A stretch of 64,000 bases of DNA from Christensenella sp. (GTDB lineage Bacteria > Bacillota > Clostridia > Christensenellales > CAG-917), in NCBI GenBank assembly GCA_022009775.1, contig CP091723.1, positions 434,001 through 498,000 of the forward strand, in the 5' to 3' direction. The notes beneath the pieces are model-generated. The model was not told the DNA's origin, made no database searches, and saw nothing but the letters and a program-made list of their open reading frames with translations. Both the position numbers and the translations under genes were made by a program. Shown here in pieces: positions 27,086 through 38,204 of this stretch (position 1 is its first letter; each line of letters begins with the position of its first letter).

Positions 27086-27127
27086 ATCGGCGGTTTATCA
27101 CGTCTTTTGAGAGAATAAACCGCCGAT
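27086..27127. repeat. 13-bp perfect inverted repeat between hydrolase and pfp
   Basis: ATCGGCGGTTTAT (27086-27098) is the exact reverse complement of 27115-27127, with a 16-base loop. It has no adjoining U tract on the minus strand, so it may act as an RNA-stability or Rho-linked element after pfp rather than a standard terminator. Confidence 0.6.
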
Positions 27128-27173
27128 TGTGTGTTTTACATGTTTTTTTGCAAGCCGTTAAAGGCAAGCGTGA

Positions 27174-28427
27174 TTATTTGCCTGCATAAACTTTTTTGAG
27201 CCTTGCAAATCTGGGAAGCCCGTTTTCAAGCGGTGCTTTTGCGTCGCCCTGAATGAGCGGAAGCGCGTATTTGACGAATTCGTCGCTGACATAAGTTCCG
27301 TCGTTGGTTATCCACTCTGCCGGCACTTTCTTTTCGGTGTTTGCGGCAAGTTCGAGCGGCATAAGCACGTTTTCGCAATGATAGTTTCCGTTCTCGTCTA
27401 TTACGCGTTTGAAGATGACCATCTTGTCGGTTTCGCCTTCACATGCGCTCTTGACCGCAAACGCACCTGCGTTGAACGCTTCTTCAACGTCCGTTTCGCT
27501 TGCAAGGTGCGCACCGCATCTTTGCATAAGGCTGAGTTCGATGCCGCGAGTCTTGAAGCCCGTTTTTTGTTTGACGAGATTTGCAAGGATAGATGCGACG
27601 CCGCCGAGTTGAGCGTGGCCGAAACTGTCTCTTGCCGCTTGTGCGCCAAGGCTTTCGCAGATGAGCGTGCCGTTCTTGTCGTGAATACCTTCGGACACGA
27701 CCGCTATGCATTTGTTGCCGTTCTTTGCACATACCGCTTTGACGTCTTCGACAAATTTGTCAACGTCAAAATCGCTTTCGGGAAGATAAATAAGATCTGC
27801 GCCGAGTCCGTTAACTCCGGCAAGAGCCGCCGCCGCAGTGAGCCATCCTGCGTGTCTTCCCATCGCTTCTATGACACACACCATAGGCGTGTCGTACACT
27901 TTTGCGTCAAGGTTGACTTCCATAACGGTGGTTGCGATATACTTTGCCGCGCTTGCATAGCCGGGGCAATGGTCTGTGCCGTAAAGGTCGTTGTCGATGG
28001 TCTTGGGCACGCCGATGACGTTGCACTCATAGCCGACAGATTGCAGATATTTGCTTATCTTGTTGCAGGTGTCCATGCTGTCGTTGCCGCCGTTGTAGAA
28101 GAAATAACGCACGTCGTATTTCTTGAACACTTCGAGAATACGCTTATAATCGGTGTCGTCCACGTCTGCGTCTTTAAGTTTGTATCTAACAGAGCCGAGC
28201 GCGGAAGACGGCGTATATTTGAGAAGTTCGAGTTCCTTGGAATCTTCCTTGCTCATATCGAAAAACTTTTCGTTGAGAAGTCCAACGATGCCGTGTTCGA
28301 GACCGTAAACCGCCGTGATGCTGCCTTGTTTGAGTGCTTCGGTGAAAACGCCTGCCGCACTGCTGTTGATGACTGACGTAGGTCCGCCGCTTTGACCGAA
28401 CATGCATGCGCCTTTCAAATTTTTCAT
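27174..28427 (-). CDS. pfp: Pyrophosphate-type 6-phosphofructokinase
   Basis: A 417-residue phosphofructokinase-family protein. FGQSGGPTSVIN, YNGGNDSMDTCNK, GVPKTIDNDL, EAMGRHAGWL and RGIELSLMQRC are visible. In place of the ATP-enzyme GGDGS and PGTIDND it has GGNDS and PKTIDND; an Asp and a Lys at these two places are the established marks of PPi dependence. It would phosphorylate fructose-6-phosphate reversibly using PPi. Start ATG 28427 with AAAGGAG. It follows the ATP-type pfkA by 87 bases in the same direction. Confidence 0.88.
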   Translation of the reverse strand: MKNLKGACMFGQSGGPTSVINSSAAGVFTEALKQGSITAVYGLEHGIVGLLNEKFFDMSKEDSKELELLKYTPSSALGSVRYKLKDADVDDTDYKRILEVFKKYDVRYFFYNGGNDSMDTCNKISKYLQSVGYECNVIGVPKTIDNDLYGTDHCPGYASAAKYIATTVMEVNLDAKVYDTPMVCVIEAMGRHAGWLTAAAALAGVNGLGADLIYLPESDFDVDKFVEDVKAVCAKNGNKCIAVVSEGIHDKNGTLICESLGAQAARDSFGHAQLGGVASILANLVKQKTGFKTRGIELSLMQRCGAHLASETDVEEAFNAGAFAVKSACEGETDKMVIFKRVIDENGNYHCENVLMPLELAANTEKKVPAEWITNDGTYVSDEFVKYALPLIQGDAKAPLENGLPRFARLKKVYAGK

Positions 28428-28514
28428 AGTATCTCCTTTTGTCTATATTGACAATTTAAGTTCGTATTTTCTTGTGCGGAATATCCGCCGAATTGTTCAC
28501 GTTTTATTTGCCGA

Positions 28515-29500
28515 TTATTTGCTGATAATCTGCGCGAGTTCATAGAGTTTTTGGTCAAAACCTTTCTTGCACGCAAGTGCTTCCAGAACGGTCGTATCGA
28601 AGATTTCGCCGCCCTTTATGCCGATAACTCTGCCACTTTGACCGCATTCGACGAGTTCAACCGCGCGACAAGCCATTTTTGCGGCAAGCACTCTGTCTTC
28701 AACCGTCGGAATACCGCCGCGTTGCATCCATTTTAAAGCCATATGATTGACGCGTCTTCCCGTTGCGTCGCTTATTTTCTGAGTAAGTTCGTCGGTGAGT
28801 TCGGTTTTGCCTTCCGCAAGCACGATGATTGACGAAGATTTGCCCTTGTCAAAGCCGCGTTTGATGCTTGCCGCCACTTCGTCCACATCGGTGTCCACTT
28901 CGGGCACGATGACGTACTCTGCGCCGCCTGCGACCGCGCTGTTGAGAGCGATGTTTCCGCACTCTCTGCCCATGACTTCGAGAATCATGATTCTATCGTG
29001 AGAAGTTATCGTGTCGCGAAGTTTAAGGATTGCGTCCACAACCGTGTTGCACGCCGTGTCGAAACCGATCGTGCTGTCGGTGTATCCCATATCGTTGTCG
29101 ATAGTTCCCGGGATGCCGATGACGTTGAGTTTCGTCCCTTCGTGCATCGCTTCGACGCCGCGGAAAGAGCCGTCGCCGCCGATGACGATAAGATTTTCTA
29201 TGCCGCGTTTCAAAAGATTTTCAACCGCCGCATTCATAACTTCGGGTTCTTTAAATTCGGGGCATCTGGACGAGCGAAGAATAGTGCCGCCCGCATGTAC
29301 GCAGTTGGAAACGCTGGAATATTCCATCTTAAAAATTTCGTCGTTCACCATGCCTTTGTATCCGTGCTTCACGCCGTACACTTCATAGCCTTGATCGAGA
29401 GCGTATCTAACGCATGCACGCACGCATGCGTTCATACCGCTTGCGTCGCCGCCGCTGGTAAGCACCGCCACTTTTTGACCTTGCTGGTGTTCTTTGCCAT
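28515..29500 (-). CDS. pfkA: ATP-dependent 6-phosphofructokinase (start region frameshifted)
   Basis: About 328 residues. Motifs of the ATP enzyme are present: AVLTSGGDASGMNA, IVIGGDGSFRGV (Gly after Asp), IPGTIDNDMGYTD (catalytic Asp, Gly before Thr), VEVMGRECGN-like EVMGRECGNIA and MQRGGIPTVEDR. A good AAGGAG site precedes ATG 29500, whose frame (MAKNTSKVKK) joins the main frame only if one A is restored in 29472-29476, giving ...KVKKVAVLTSGGD; otherwise a GTG at 29471 would start without the first beta strand. It commits glycolysis and is co-oriented with pfp. Confidence 0.9.
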
Positions 29501-29530
29501 AAACTACTCCTTTTTGTATGTATAAAAATT

Positions 29531-32500
29531 TTATTTATTCTTGACGACGTATTTGACTCTGCTTGCGCCGAGAACGTCCTGCAATCTTGCAAGAAGGTCT
29601 TCGCATACGTCGACTTTTTGTGCGAATTCGAGAAGTTTCGATTGTCCGTCTCTCTTGACTTGCGCCTGACACGGCGTGTTCCCCGGATGAAGTGCCAGGA
29701 TGTCGGACACCATATCCTTTTCCACTCCGCTCTGAATGAGAACGTAAAGAATTCCGTTGCTCTTCGGCGCGTTCCGAACGGGTGCGGAAGTCTTTTCCAT
29801 AGCACCGTCCTGTTGCCATATTTCAACTTTTTCTATGCTGATTTTCGCTTCGCTTTCGTCTCTAAGGTCGATTTTTCCGACAATCTTCAACGGACAGTCC
29901 GCACTGAGCAAATCGCCGTATTTCTCGTATGCGCGCGGATACATAGAGAAGGATATAGATCCCATTCTGTCTTCCACTCTACCCACCGCAAATTTTTGCT
30001 GTTTCGCAGTCGCCTTTTTTCTCAAAGGACGAAACCACGCACCCGAATTTGACCGTCTTGCCTGCAAGCGACTGGTCTATGACGGTCTCGGTGTTTCCGT
30101 CTTCGTCGGCAGATTCCACAAACAACATGCTCGTGTCGAAATCGAACTCGTGTTTGGTGTCGCTGTAATCGTCGAGCGGATGTCCCGAAAGATACATTCC
30201 CAACACTTCTTTTTCATATTTGAGAATGTCCGCTTTTGAATATTCGGGCGTTTCGGTGTATTTTATCTCTTCGTCTTCGATAAGTTCGTCAAAGAGTGAA
30301 AGTTGTCCCGAAATCTTGCTCTTTTTATCCGAAAGCACGGTGTCGAGAATGCGCTCGTAAGACGCCATAAGCGTTGCTCTCGTCTTGCCGAAGCAATCGA
30401 GCGCGCCGCCTTTTATCAGGCTTTCAACCATACGCTTGTTCACCTGTCCCGCGCATCTGTCAAGGAAGTCGCGTATATCTTTGAACGGGCCGTTGTCCGC
30501 TCTTTCTTTAAGCACGAATTCCATAGCCTGCTCGCCCACGTTCTTTATGCCCATAAGCCCGTAACGCACGTTTTCGCCTTCTATGGAGAAGTTCTTTTGC
30601 GAGCGATTTATATCGGGAGAGAGAGTCTTCACGCCCGTGCGTTTGAGATAGTTCATATAGTGCTTCACTTCGTCGGCGTTGGTGATACGGTTGTTGACGA
30701 CAGCCACGATGAAGTGAGTGGGATAGTAGCATTTCAGATACGCCGTCTGGTAGGTCAAGAACGTATAAGCCGCCGCATGCGACTTGTTGAACGCATAGCT
30801 TGCAAATTTCAATATCTGGTCGAACAAGTGGTTTGCAATCTCTTCGCTGACGCCGTTTGCCACTGCGCCGGGGACGTATTTGCCCGTCTTGTCGCCGTCG
30901 AGTTTACCGCCGTGCAAGAAGATATCGCGTTGTTGTTCGAGAACGGAAAGTTTCTTCTTTGCGATAGCACGTCTCATGATGTCCGCGCCGCCGAAACTGA
31001 ATCCCGCAATCTTTTGCGCGATTTGCATAACCTGCTCCTGATACACGATACAGCCGTAGGTGTTTTCAAGGATGTCTTTAAGAAGCGGATGCGCGTATTG
31101 CACTTGATCGGGATGACGTTTACCTTCCAAAAACAAGTCGATAAACTGCATAGGACCGGGACGGTACATCGAAATACCTGCGACAACGTCTTCCAAGCAG
31201 TCGGGCTGCAACTGCGCCATAAAACGTTTCATACCGCCGCTTTCAAGTTGGAACACCGCTTCGCAATCTCCCGAAGCGATGAGTTCGTACACTTTGTGGT
31301 CTTCGTATCCGAGTTTGTGGAAGTCAAGGTCTATGCCCTTATCCGCTTTTATGAGTTTCAACGCTTCGTCGATGTCGGTGAGCGTTTTAAGTCCCAAAAA
31401 GTCCATTTTGAGAAGACCGAGTTCTTCGACGATGACTTTGTCGAATTGAGTCGTGACGATAGGGCCGTTTCTCGACAAAGCGCAATGTTCGACGATAGGA
31501 TCGGCGCAAATAACGACGCCTGCAGCGTGCATGGACGTCTGTCTTGGCATACCTTCGAGTCTCATTGCAACGTCTATAACCGATCTTGCCGTCGGATTGT
31601 TGTCGTATATCTTTTTGAAGTCTTCGCTATAAAATTCGCTGCCTTCGGTGAGCACCTGCGGAAGAAGCGGTTTACCCATTGCAGGGATTTCTTTCACCCA
31701 GTTTGCAGACTCTCCGTACGGCACGTCAAACACGCGCGCGACGTCCTTTACGACAGCCTTTGCCGTCATCGTGGAATACGCGATAATTTGCGAAACGTTG
31801 TCTTTACCGTACTTTTTGATGCAATAATCTATGATTTCCTGTCGTCTGACAAAGCAGAAGTCCACGTCGAAGTCCGGCATCGAAACACGCTCTTCGCTCA
31901 AAAATCTTTCAAAGAGCAGGTTGTATTTGAGCGGATCGATGTCCGTGATACCTATGCCGTACGCAACGATAGAGCCGCAGCCGCTTCCGCGTCCCGGGCC
32001 CACCGGAATTCCCATCTGTTGCGCCGCATGCACGTAGTCCCACACGATAAGGAAGTATCCGTCAAATCCGCACTTGTGAATGACGCCGAGTTCGTATTCG
32101 AGACGCTTTGTAATTTCGTCGTTGATATATCCGTATTTTCTCTTCACGCCCTCGTATGCAAGATCGCGAAGATATTGCGCTTCGTCTCTGTCCCCCATTT
32201 CTTCGTTGGTATATTTAGGGATGATCGACGAGTGTTTTGTAATGAAATAGTCGCCGTCCACTTTGTCCGCAATTTCGCGGGTTGTCGCGATTGCTTCGGG
32301 GCACCAACTGAAAAGTTCCGCCATTTCGTCGCCCGATTTGAGATAAAACTCGTCCGTGTCGAAACGCGCGCCGTTTATTTCGCTCTTCTTGCAGCCGAGC
32401 GTTATGCACATCATGGTGTCTTGGATGTCGGCGTCTTCCTTTTCGATGTAGTGAACGTCGTTTGTGGCAACCACTTTTACGCCTATCTCTCTTGCGATTT

Positions 32501-33119
32501 GCACGAGCGGATTCATCACGATTCTGTCTTCGGGCAGATGATGGTCTTGAAGTTCGATATAAAAATCCCCGGGCGCAAACGTGTCTCTCATCTCGATTGC
32601 AACCGCCTTTGCTTCTTCGTATTTTCCTTCAAGCAAAAGACGCGGAATTTGCCCCGCAAGACACGCAGAAAGGCAAATCAAACCTTCGCTGTGTTCCTTT
32701 ATATGCTTGAAGTCTATACGCGGCTTGACGTAAAAACCGTCAACGAAAGCCATTGACGATAGTTTCATCAGATTTTTGTATCCCGTCATATTTTTTGCAA
32801 GCAAAATCAGGTGATAACGCTTTTTCATGACGTCCGCAGTCTTCTGATACATATCGTCGGCAACGTAGAATTCCTGCCCGATAATCGGCTTGATTCCGTC
32901 CGCTCGGAGCACCGACACGAACGTATGCGCACCGTACATATTGCCATGGTCGGTGATTGCCACCGCATTCATTCCGCGCGCTTTCAGAGCGTCGCAAAGC
33001 GGGTGCGTCTTTATCGTCTTTTTGGGGTCGTTCGGATCGGGCACGACTTGCAAAAGTCGCACCGCACCGTCAAGAAGACTGTATTCGGTATGTAGATGAA
33101 GGTGTACGAAATCTGTCAT
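29531..33119 (-). CDS. dnaE: DNA polymerase III alpha subunit DnaE (frameshifted)
   Basis: About 1196 residues. The N-terminal PHP domain (DFVHLHLHTEYSLLDG), palm with DFDVDFCFVRRQEIIDYC and GPGRGSGCGSIVAYG, HhH region and C-terminal OB fold (SISFSMYPRAYEKYGDLL) are all visible. One extra A at 30015-30020 shifts the frame within the OB-fold region (restored SSFEKKATAKQQKFAVGRVED). As DnaE is essential, the frameshift is almost certainly a sequence error. Replicative polymerase catalytic subunit; located between whiA and pfkA, a common Firmicutes neighbourhood. Confidence 0.97.
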
Positions 33120-33170
33120 TATTTTCCTTTCGTATTGTTTTTATAGCTGTTTTTCCGCAATTATTAATTG

Positions 33171-34136
33171 TTAATTGATTCCCGCAAGTTCCACAAGTTT
33201 TCTGAGTCTGTGATTAAGGCAACTCTTGCTCACTCCAAGTATCTCGGCAAGTTCGCTCATAGACGCTTCGGGATGTTCCGCTCTTGCGTCGGCAGTTTCT
33301 TTCAGCGCAGGCGCAAGGTCGTCGAATTCGTCCCTGTTTTTCAACTCTCCTATCGCAAGGAGATGTTTGCTTGCCGCCGTAAACGTCTTATCGAGATTTG
33401 CCGTTTCGCAGATTATCACGCGGTTAAGGCTGTTTGACGTCTCTCTTTCGTCGATTATGGCTTGCAATTTCAGCGTGCAGTCAACAAGGTCGAGAGTTGC
33501 AAGTATCTTCACGATTTCGTCTTTGTCCTTGACGTAAACGAGCTTGTGTTCTCCGCGTTCGCTCATGCGCGTGTTTATGCGAAGGTCGCTCAAAAGTTCC
33601 ATGACGTCCTGAGCAAAAAGGTCGTCGTCGAGTTGCAATTCAAAGTGGTATCCGTCGCGCTTTTCGCTCTGGTCGAGAGTTGACGGCACGTATACGCTTC
33701 CCGCTCCGAGAAACAATCCTTTGAAATATGCGATTTTGCATTTTTCGCTTCCGGTCAAATCGCGCGGCAGTTCTTCGATAAATCCGAGATACTCGTCGGC
33801 GTTCACGCTCATAAGGCCGAAATCGACGAGTGCTTGTTTCGTAAAGCCCGACGGCACTTGAAGAGTGCACGCTTCCCCTCCCGTTTTGGATTTTTCAAGA
33901 GACAATTCAAATTCGGCAGGATAAACCGCTTTGAACAAATCCACCACTTTCACGCCTTCGTCATAGGTGTCGAGCGAAAGGCACAGGTTCAGTCTTTTTT
34001 TCACTATCTCTATGCTTCCGCACGTCTTTGAGAGCGCACTCAAAAACGCGATTATTTCATCTTTATTTGTCGGCAAAACTCCCAAAAGTTCCGCCCGTGC
34101 CATATCTTTGAAACTAATTTTTAAATCCATTTTCAC
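33171..34136 (-). CDS. whiA: WhiA-family DNA-binding regulator
   Basis: A 321-residue WhiA protein: LAGLIDADG-type N-terminal core (MARAELLGVLPTNKDEI, KGLFLGAGSVYVPSTLDQS, GYHFELQLDDD) and a C-terminal helix-turn-helix (MSELAEILGVSKSCLNHRLRK). WhiA is widespread in Gram-positive bacteria and affects division or sporulation. The start overlaps the PHP gene end by about 20 bases and lacks a strong ribosome site, indicating coupling; GTG 34136 or ATG 34130 are both possible. In most Firmicutes rapZ and yvcK precede whiA; they are absent here. Confidence 0.95.
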   Translation of the reverse strand: MKMDLKISFKDMARAELLGVLPTNKDEIIAFLSALSKTCGSIEIVKKRLNLCLSLDTYDEGVKVVDLFKAVYPAEFELSLEKSKTGGEACTLQVPSGFTKQALVDFGLMSVNADEYLGFIEELPRDLTGSEKCKIAYFKGLFLGAGSVYVPSTLDQSEKRDGYHFELQLDDDLFAQDVMELLSDLRINTRMSERGEHKLVYVKDKDEIVKILATLDLVDCTLKLQAIIDERETSNSLNRVIICETANLDKTFTAASKHLLAIGELKNRDEFDDLAPALKETADARAEHPEASMSELAEILGVSKSCLNHRLRKLVELAGIN

Positions 34137-34893
34137 ACCACTCTTTTTTGTCCTTGAATTTCGGCGCGTTCCCGTTTATGCCGAACACCCTTTTTTCGTC
34201 TATCCCGTGTCTTTGAATGAAATCTTTTATTTTTTCGATTTTGCCCGTTTTTCTTGTGTCATGAGCGTCTGTTCCGACAATAAAACTCACTCCGCTATCT
34301 CTCAAATCGACCGCAAACTCTTCGAGCGCATCAATATGCTTTTCATTGAGTTCCACATACGCGCCGACTTCTTTTGCCTTTTGCGCCACCTTTTTGACGT
34401 CTATGAGCGCGCGGTGATTGAGATGCGCCAGCGTGTCTATGGGAAATTTGTCAAGAGCCTTTATATACGCCGCCGTGTTGATTTCTTTGAGCTTTTGCCT
34501 TGTATTTATGCCGCAAAATCCGTTTTCAAACAGCCATTTTCTGTCATATCCGCCACGCTTTTCGCCATTGAAGCCGATGTAGCGATGAAAGCCCACAATC
34601 AGCACGTCGCACCGCCTTACGATGTCGGCAGGTATATCGATGTCGCCGAGCGTGTTGACAAGATTGCCTTCCACGCCGTGCAAAACGCACACTTTGCAGT
34701 TCAGTGCGGAAATCTCTCGCTCCTGCTTTTCAAACTTCTTTTCCGTCATATGAAAAATCGTGCTTGCAAAGCCGTGGTCGGTGATTGCAATTTCTTCAAG
34801 TCCCATCTCGTCCGCTTTTTTTGCGTGCGCTTTTATAGAGCAACGCCCGTCGCTCGCCGTGGTATGAAGATGAAAATCGCCGCTTACTCTCAT
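34114..34893 (-). CDS. PHP-domain phosphoesterase (YcdX-like)
   Basis: A 259-residue metal-dependent phosphoesterase. The four PHP motifs are visible: DFHLHTTASDG, EIAITDHG, LAHLNHRALI and VGTDAHDT, plus GVEGNLVNTLGD and NEKH metal ligands. ATG 34893 follows AAGGA by six bases. Proteins of this type act on phosphate esters; the YcdX branch is close to histidinol-phosphatase-like enzymes, but the substrate is not established. It replaces rapZ/yvcK in the murB-whiA interval and overlaps whiA. Confidence 0.9.
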   Translation of the reverse strand: MRVSGDFHLHTTASDGRCSIKAHAKKADEMGLEEIAITDHGFASTIFHMTEKKFEKQEREISALNCKVCVLHGVEGNLVNTLGDIDIPADIVRRCDVLIVGFHRYIGFNGEKRGGYDRKWLFENGFCGINTRQKLKEINTAAYIKALDKFPIDTLAHLNHRALIDVKKVAQKAKEVGAYVELNEKHIDALEEFAVDLRDSGVSFIVGTDAHDTRKTGKIEKIKDFIQRHGIDEKRVFGINGNAPKFKDKKEWCENGFKN

Positions 34894-34930
34894 TTTCGTC
34901 CTTTTGCGTTTTTTCTCTCGGAATTTACAA

Positions 34931-34966
34931 AACGCATATATGCGTATACGCGCGTACGCCTATGCG
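34931..34966. other. Alternating purine-pyrimidine tract
   Basis: A run of about 35 bases of overlapping palindromes (GCATATATGC, GCGTATACGC, GCGTACGC) with almost strict purine-pyrimidine alternation upstream of the PHP gene. Such DNA can flip to left-handed form; a similar short tract lies at 57871-57895 in front of the ABC ATPase gene. Confidence 0.5.
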
Positions 34967-35064
34967 CAATCAAAATTATTGTATATTAAAAATAGGTTTT
35001 AATCAACAACTTATTTACACTTTCTTTTGCTTTTTTCAATCTCGAACAAACCGTAAGTTTTCTC

Positions 35065-36047
35065 TCAATACGTTACGAATTCTTCTTCAAGCATTATGCC
35101 AAACGTCTCGAACACTCGTCTTTTGCACTCGTTTGCAAGTTTAAGATAATCGCTTGCGTTTCCGTTTCCGGTGTTTACGATAAAATTCGCGTGCATTTCG
35201 CTTATCTGCGCTCCACCCGCTTTCATGCCTTTAAGGCGGCAATCTTCAATCAGTTTTCCGCTCGGTATTTTCCCGTTTTTGAACGTACTCCCAAGCGACG
35301 GCAACGACGGTTGTTTCGCTCGCCGTTTTTCAAAATATACCTTTGCCGCTCTTTCGCTTTCGCCTAAAATACAGCACTTAAGTTTCATCTTTGCGCCTAG
35401 TATGATTCCGCCTTCGCCGCACCTATATCCCCAACCGATTTCATCGCTTTTTTGACGCAAACAACCCCCTTCTCGACAAGACTTCCTATGCCCGTTTCTT
35501 CAAAAAAATCGTCGTTTGTCTCACTTATAAAGTCTTGCCTTTTTCTCATCGTTTTTCTATTATTCATTTTACCGCAATTTGCAATATCGGCATTTAATAT
35601 ATAAATTTCATCGATATAATCTTTCGTTTGTGTCAAAAACGCGCTTGCGTTCATCTTTATTGCACCGCCGACGGAACACGGCACTCCGCTCAAAAATTCA
35701 AGTCCGCAAAGTCCTTTGCTTCTGCCTTCCATCATAACTTTTCTCACGCTTGCGCCGCTCAAAGCATACGCGCGGTCTTTCTTTATTTCCACCTTGTCAA
35801 GACTTCTCGTGTCAATAAGAATCCTATCGCACAAGTCGTCGGGAATAAGCGTATTCGAGCCTTTTGCAAGCATTGCAAACTCTATCTTTTCTCTTTTGAA
35901 AACTTCAACTGTTTCGCACAATTTTTCAACGCTTTCGGGACGCACGACGATTGCGTCTCCACCGCCTTTATACGTCGATAATTCTCTTGCGTTTTTCACG
36001 TTGAAATCTATTTGCAAATCCCTAAGCAACGACATCTTTTCGCTCAT
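35065..36047 (-). CDS. murB: UDP-N-acetylenolpyruvoylglucosamine reductase MurB (frameshifted)
   Basis: About 327 residues. FAD-binding TYKGGGDAIVV-like start, AKGSNTLIPDD, GASVRKVMMEGRSKGLCGLEFLSGVPCSVGGAIKMNAS are typical; the C-terminal part (DEIGWGYRCGEGGIILGAKMK, LGSTFKNGKIPSGKLIEDC, ISEMHANFIVNTGNGNASD) is in another frame. One G missing from the run at 35465-35469 explains the break. It is a short type-II-like MurB. ATG 36047 has no ribosome site; CATATT ends seven bases upstream, so the message may be leaderless. It makes UDP-MurNAc for the cell wall. Confidence 0.92.
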
Positions 36048-36147
36048 ACGAAATAATATGAGTTTGACTTGCAATATGTGTAAAACTATAAAAGAGCAAA
36101 CAAAAAGATGCTTGCTCATTCATTAATATAACTGTCCTTATTTATTT

Positions 36148-38012
36148 TTATTCTTCTTCGTTCTCCGCTTCGCTTTTGGTTGTATCGTTGCCGTTTTCCT
36201 GCTTTTTCGCGGCGTTGAGTGAAGACAAAATTCTTTCCGCCAATGCGTGCGACACCCCGTCTACGCTTGCGATTTCTTCTGCCGTTTTCAGTTTTATCTC
36301 TTCAACCGAGCCGAACTCTTTTATCAGCCTTGCGCACAACACTTTGCCAACGCCGTCGATGTCTCTCAATGCGCTTTCGCTAAGGTGCTTGCTTCTCAGA
36401 TTTCTGTGAAAAGTGATTGCAAATCTATGCGCTTCGTCTCTTATTCTCTGCAAAAGTTGCAGCGCAACGCTGTCTTTTGGAAGCATAATCGACGTTGTCG
36501 GCGCACTGCCGAGAAACACTTCTTCTTCACGCTTTGCAAGCGACAAAATTTCTATATCTTCTCTTCCCGTTTCTCTTTGCGCTTCCATAGCGTAGGCAAG
36601 TTGCCCTTTTCCGCCGTCTATAACGAGAAGGTCGGGCGCGGTTGACAAGCTCTCGTCTTCGCTCACACCGATTTCGTTCAGTCTTCGCGTCAACACTTCT
36701 TTCATACACGCAAAGTCGTTGTTCCCCGCAACCGTCTTTATTCTGAATTTTCTATAATGCGATTTTTTCGGTTCTCCGCCAACGAACACGACCATGCTCG
36801 CGACTTTATCCGTGCCCGATATGTGCGATATGTCGTAACATTCCATGCGGTTAGGCAAAGTGTGCAAATTGAGAATTTCTCCAAGTTGTTTCACTGCGCC
36901 TTGCGTTCGCAAAGTTTTTTCTCTCTTCCTGCGTGCCGTGTTTTGTCATAGCGTCATAAGCGTTTGAATGTGCAAGTTCGAGAAGTTGTTTTCTCACGCC
37001 CTGTTTCGGCTCGACCACACGCACGGTATGGTGACAAAGTGCGTTTATCGCGCTTTCGAGACTTTCCGTATCTTCAACGCAATCGGTGACGATTTCGTCG
37101 CAAAGCGGAGCGTTGTTTTGATAATACTGCAAAAGATAACTCGCAATGTCTTCGTCCGCGCTTTCCGCAACGATGTTTTCGCCACCCACGAGTTTTCCGC
37201 CGCGAACTACGAGCATATTGATTGCCGACACTATGCCGTTCGTCTCGAATGCGAATATATCGAGATTGAAGTCTTTTTGGGAGCGAACTCACCTGTTTTC
37301 TGACGAGTTTGTCGAGAAGTTGCAATTTGTTGCGATAATTCAGTGCGACTTCAAAATTCTCTTCTTCGGCAAACTTTTTCATTTTATCGGTGAGCACTCT
37401 TTCGACTTCTCGGTCGTTGCCTTTCAAAAAGTCAATCACTTTCTGCATCTCCGCCTTATATTCTTCTTCGCTCACCTTTCCCGAGCACGGCGCGATACAC
37501 CTTCCGAGATGTGCGTTGAGACAGGGTCTGGACGGTTTGGACAAATCGCGATTGCAGTCTCTCACGGGAAAAGCCGTGTGTATAAGGTCGAAAATATCTC
37601 TGATGTTCACCGATTGCATATAAGGTCCGAAATATTTCGCACCGTCGTTTTGCAATTTTCGTACGAGTTTTATTGTCGGATACGGCTCTTTCATGTCGAT
37701 ACGCAAAAACGGATACGCTTTGTCGTCTTTAAGAAGAATGTTGTATCTCGGCGTATGCTTTTTTATAAGGTTGTTTTCGGTGAGCAATGCATCAACTTCG
37801 CTTGCGCAGATTATATAGCGAAAATCAGCGACGTGTTGGAGCATCGCCATAACCTTTGCCGTACGATTTGAAAGGTTGAAAAAATAAGAACGAAGTCTGT
37901 TTTTCAGATTCTTCGCTTTGCCGACGTAAATAATCTCGCCGTTTTCGTCGAGCATCATATACACGCCCGGATCATTCGGCACGTCTTTAATTTTCGCTTT
38001 GAAATCAACCAT
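36148..38012 (-). CDS. uvrC: Excinuclease ABC subunit C (two frameshifts)
   Basis: About 620 residues after correction. The GIY-YIG domain (PNDPGVYMMLDENGEIIYVGKAKNLKNR split), the UvrB-binding region (CIAPCSGKVSEEEYKAEMQ), the RNase-H-like C nuclease (MECYDISHISGTDKVASMVVF, DLLVIDGGKGQL, SALRDIDGVGKV) and the C-terminal HhH are visible across three frames. One extra C at 37279-37281 and one extra A at 36915-36920 account for the breaks. The Cys-containing segment CNRDLSKPSRPCLNAHLGRC is normal for the family. It cuts both sides of DNA lesions with UvrAB. Confidence 0.95.
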
Positions 38013-38204
38013 ATCTATCTTTGCGTTTTGAAAACGCCTTGTCCGACTGTTACTTATTTTTATTGTAACACCTATCGTGTTTTACATATATTGCCATTTT
38101 ACCGCTAAATATACTTTTCGTGTTTTTATTTTTACATTTTATGCCATTTTAGCCTATCGTGCGGAGTTTAAAACACAATAAGTGTATTATGGCGTATGTT
38201 TGTT

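Noticed and set aside
30303..32756. Open frame of 817 codons on the plus strand across dnaE
   Set aside because: It runs antisense to the polymerase gene and gives a low-complexity His/Arg/Phe-rich translation without domains; a codon-bias shadow.
33171..34136. WhiA as a mark of Actinobacteria
   Set aside because: WhiA is also general in Firmicutes, and the riboswitch and neighbour genes fit Clostridia better.
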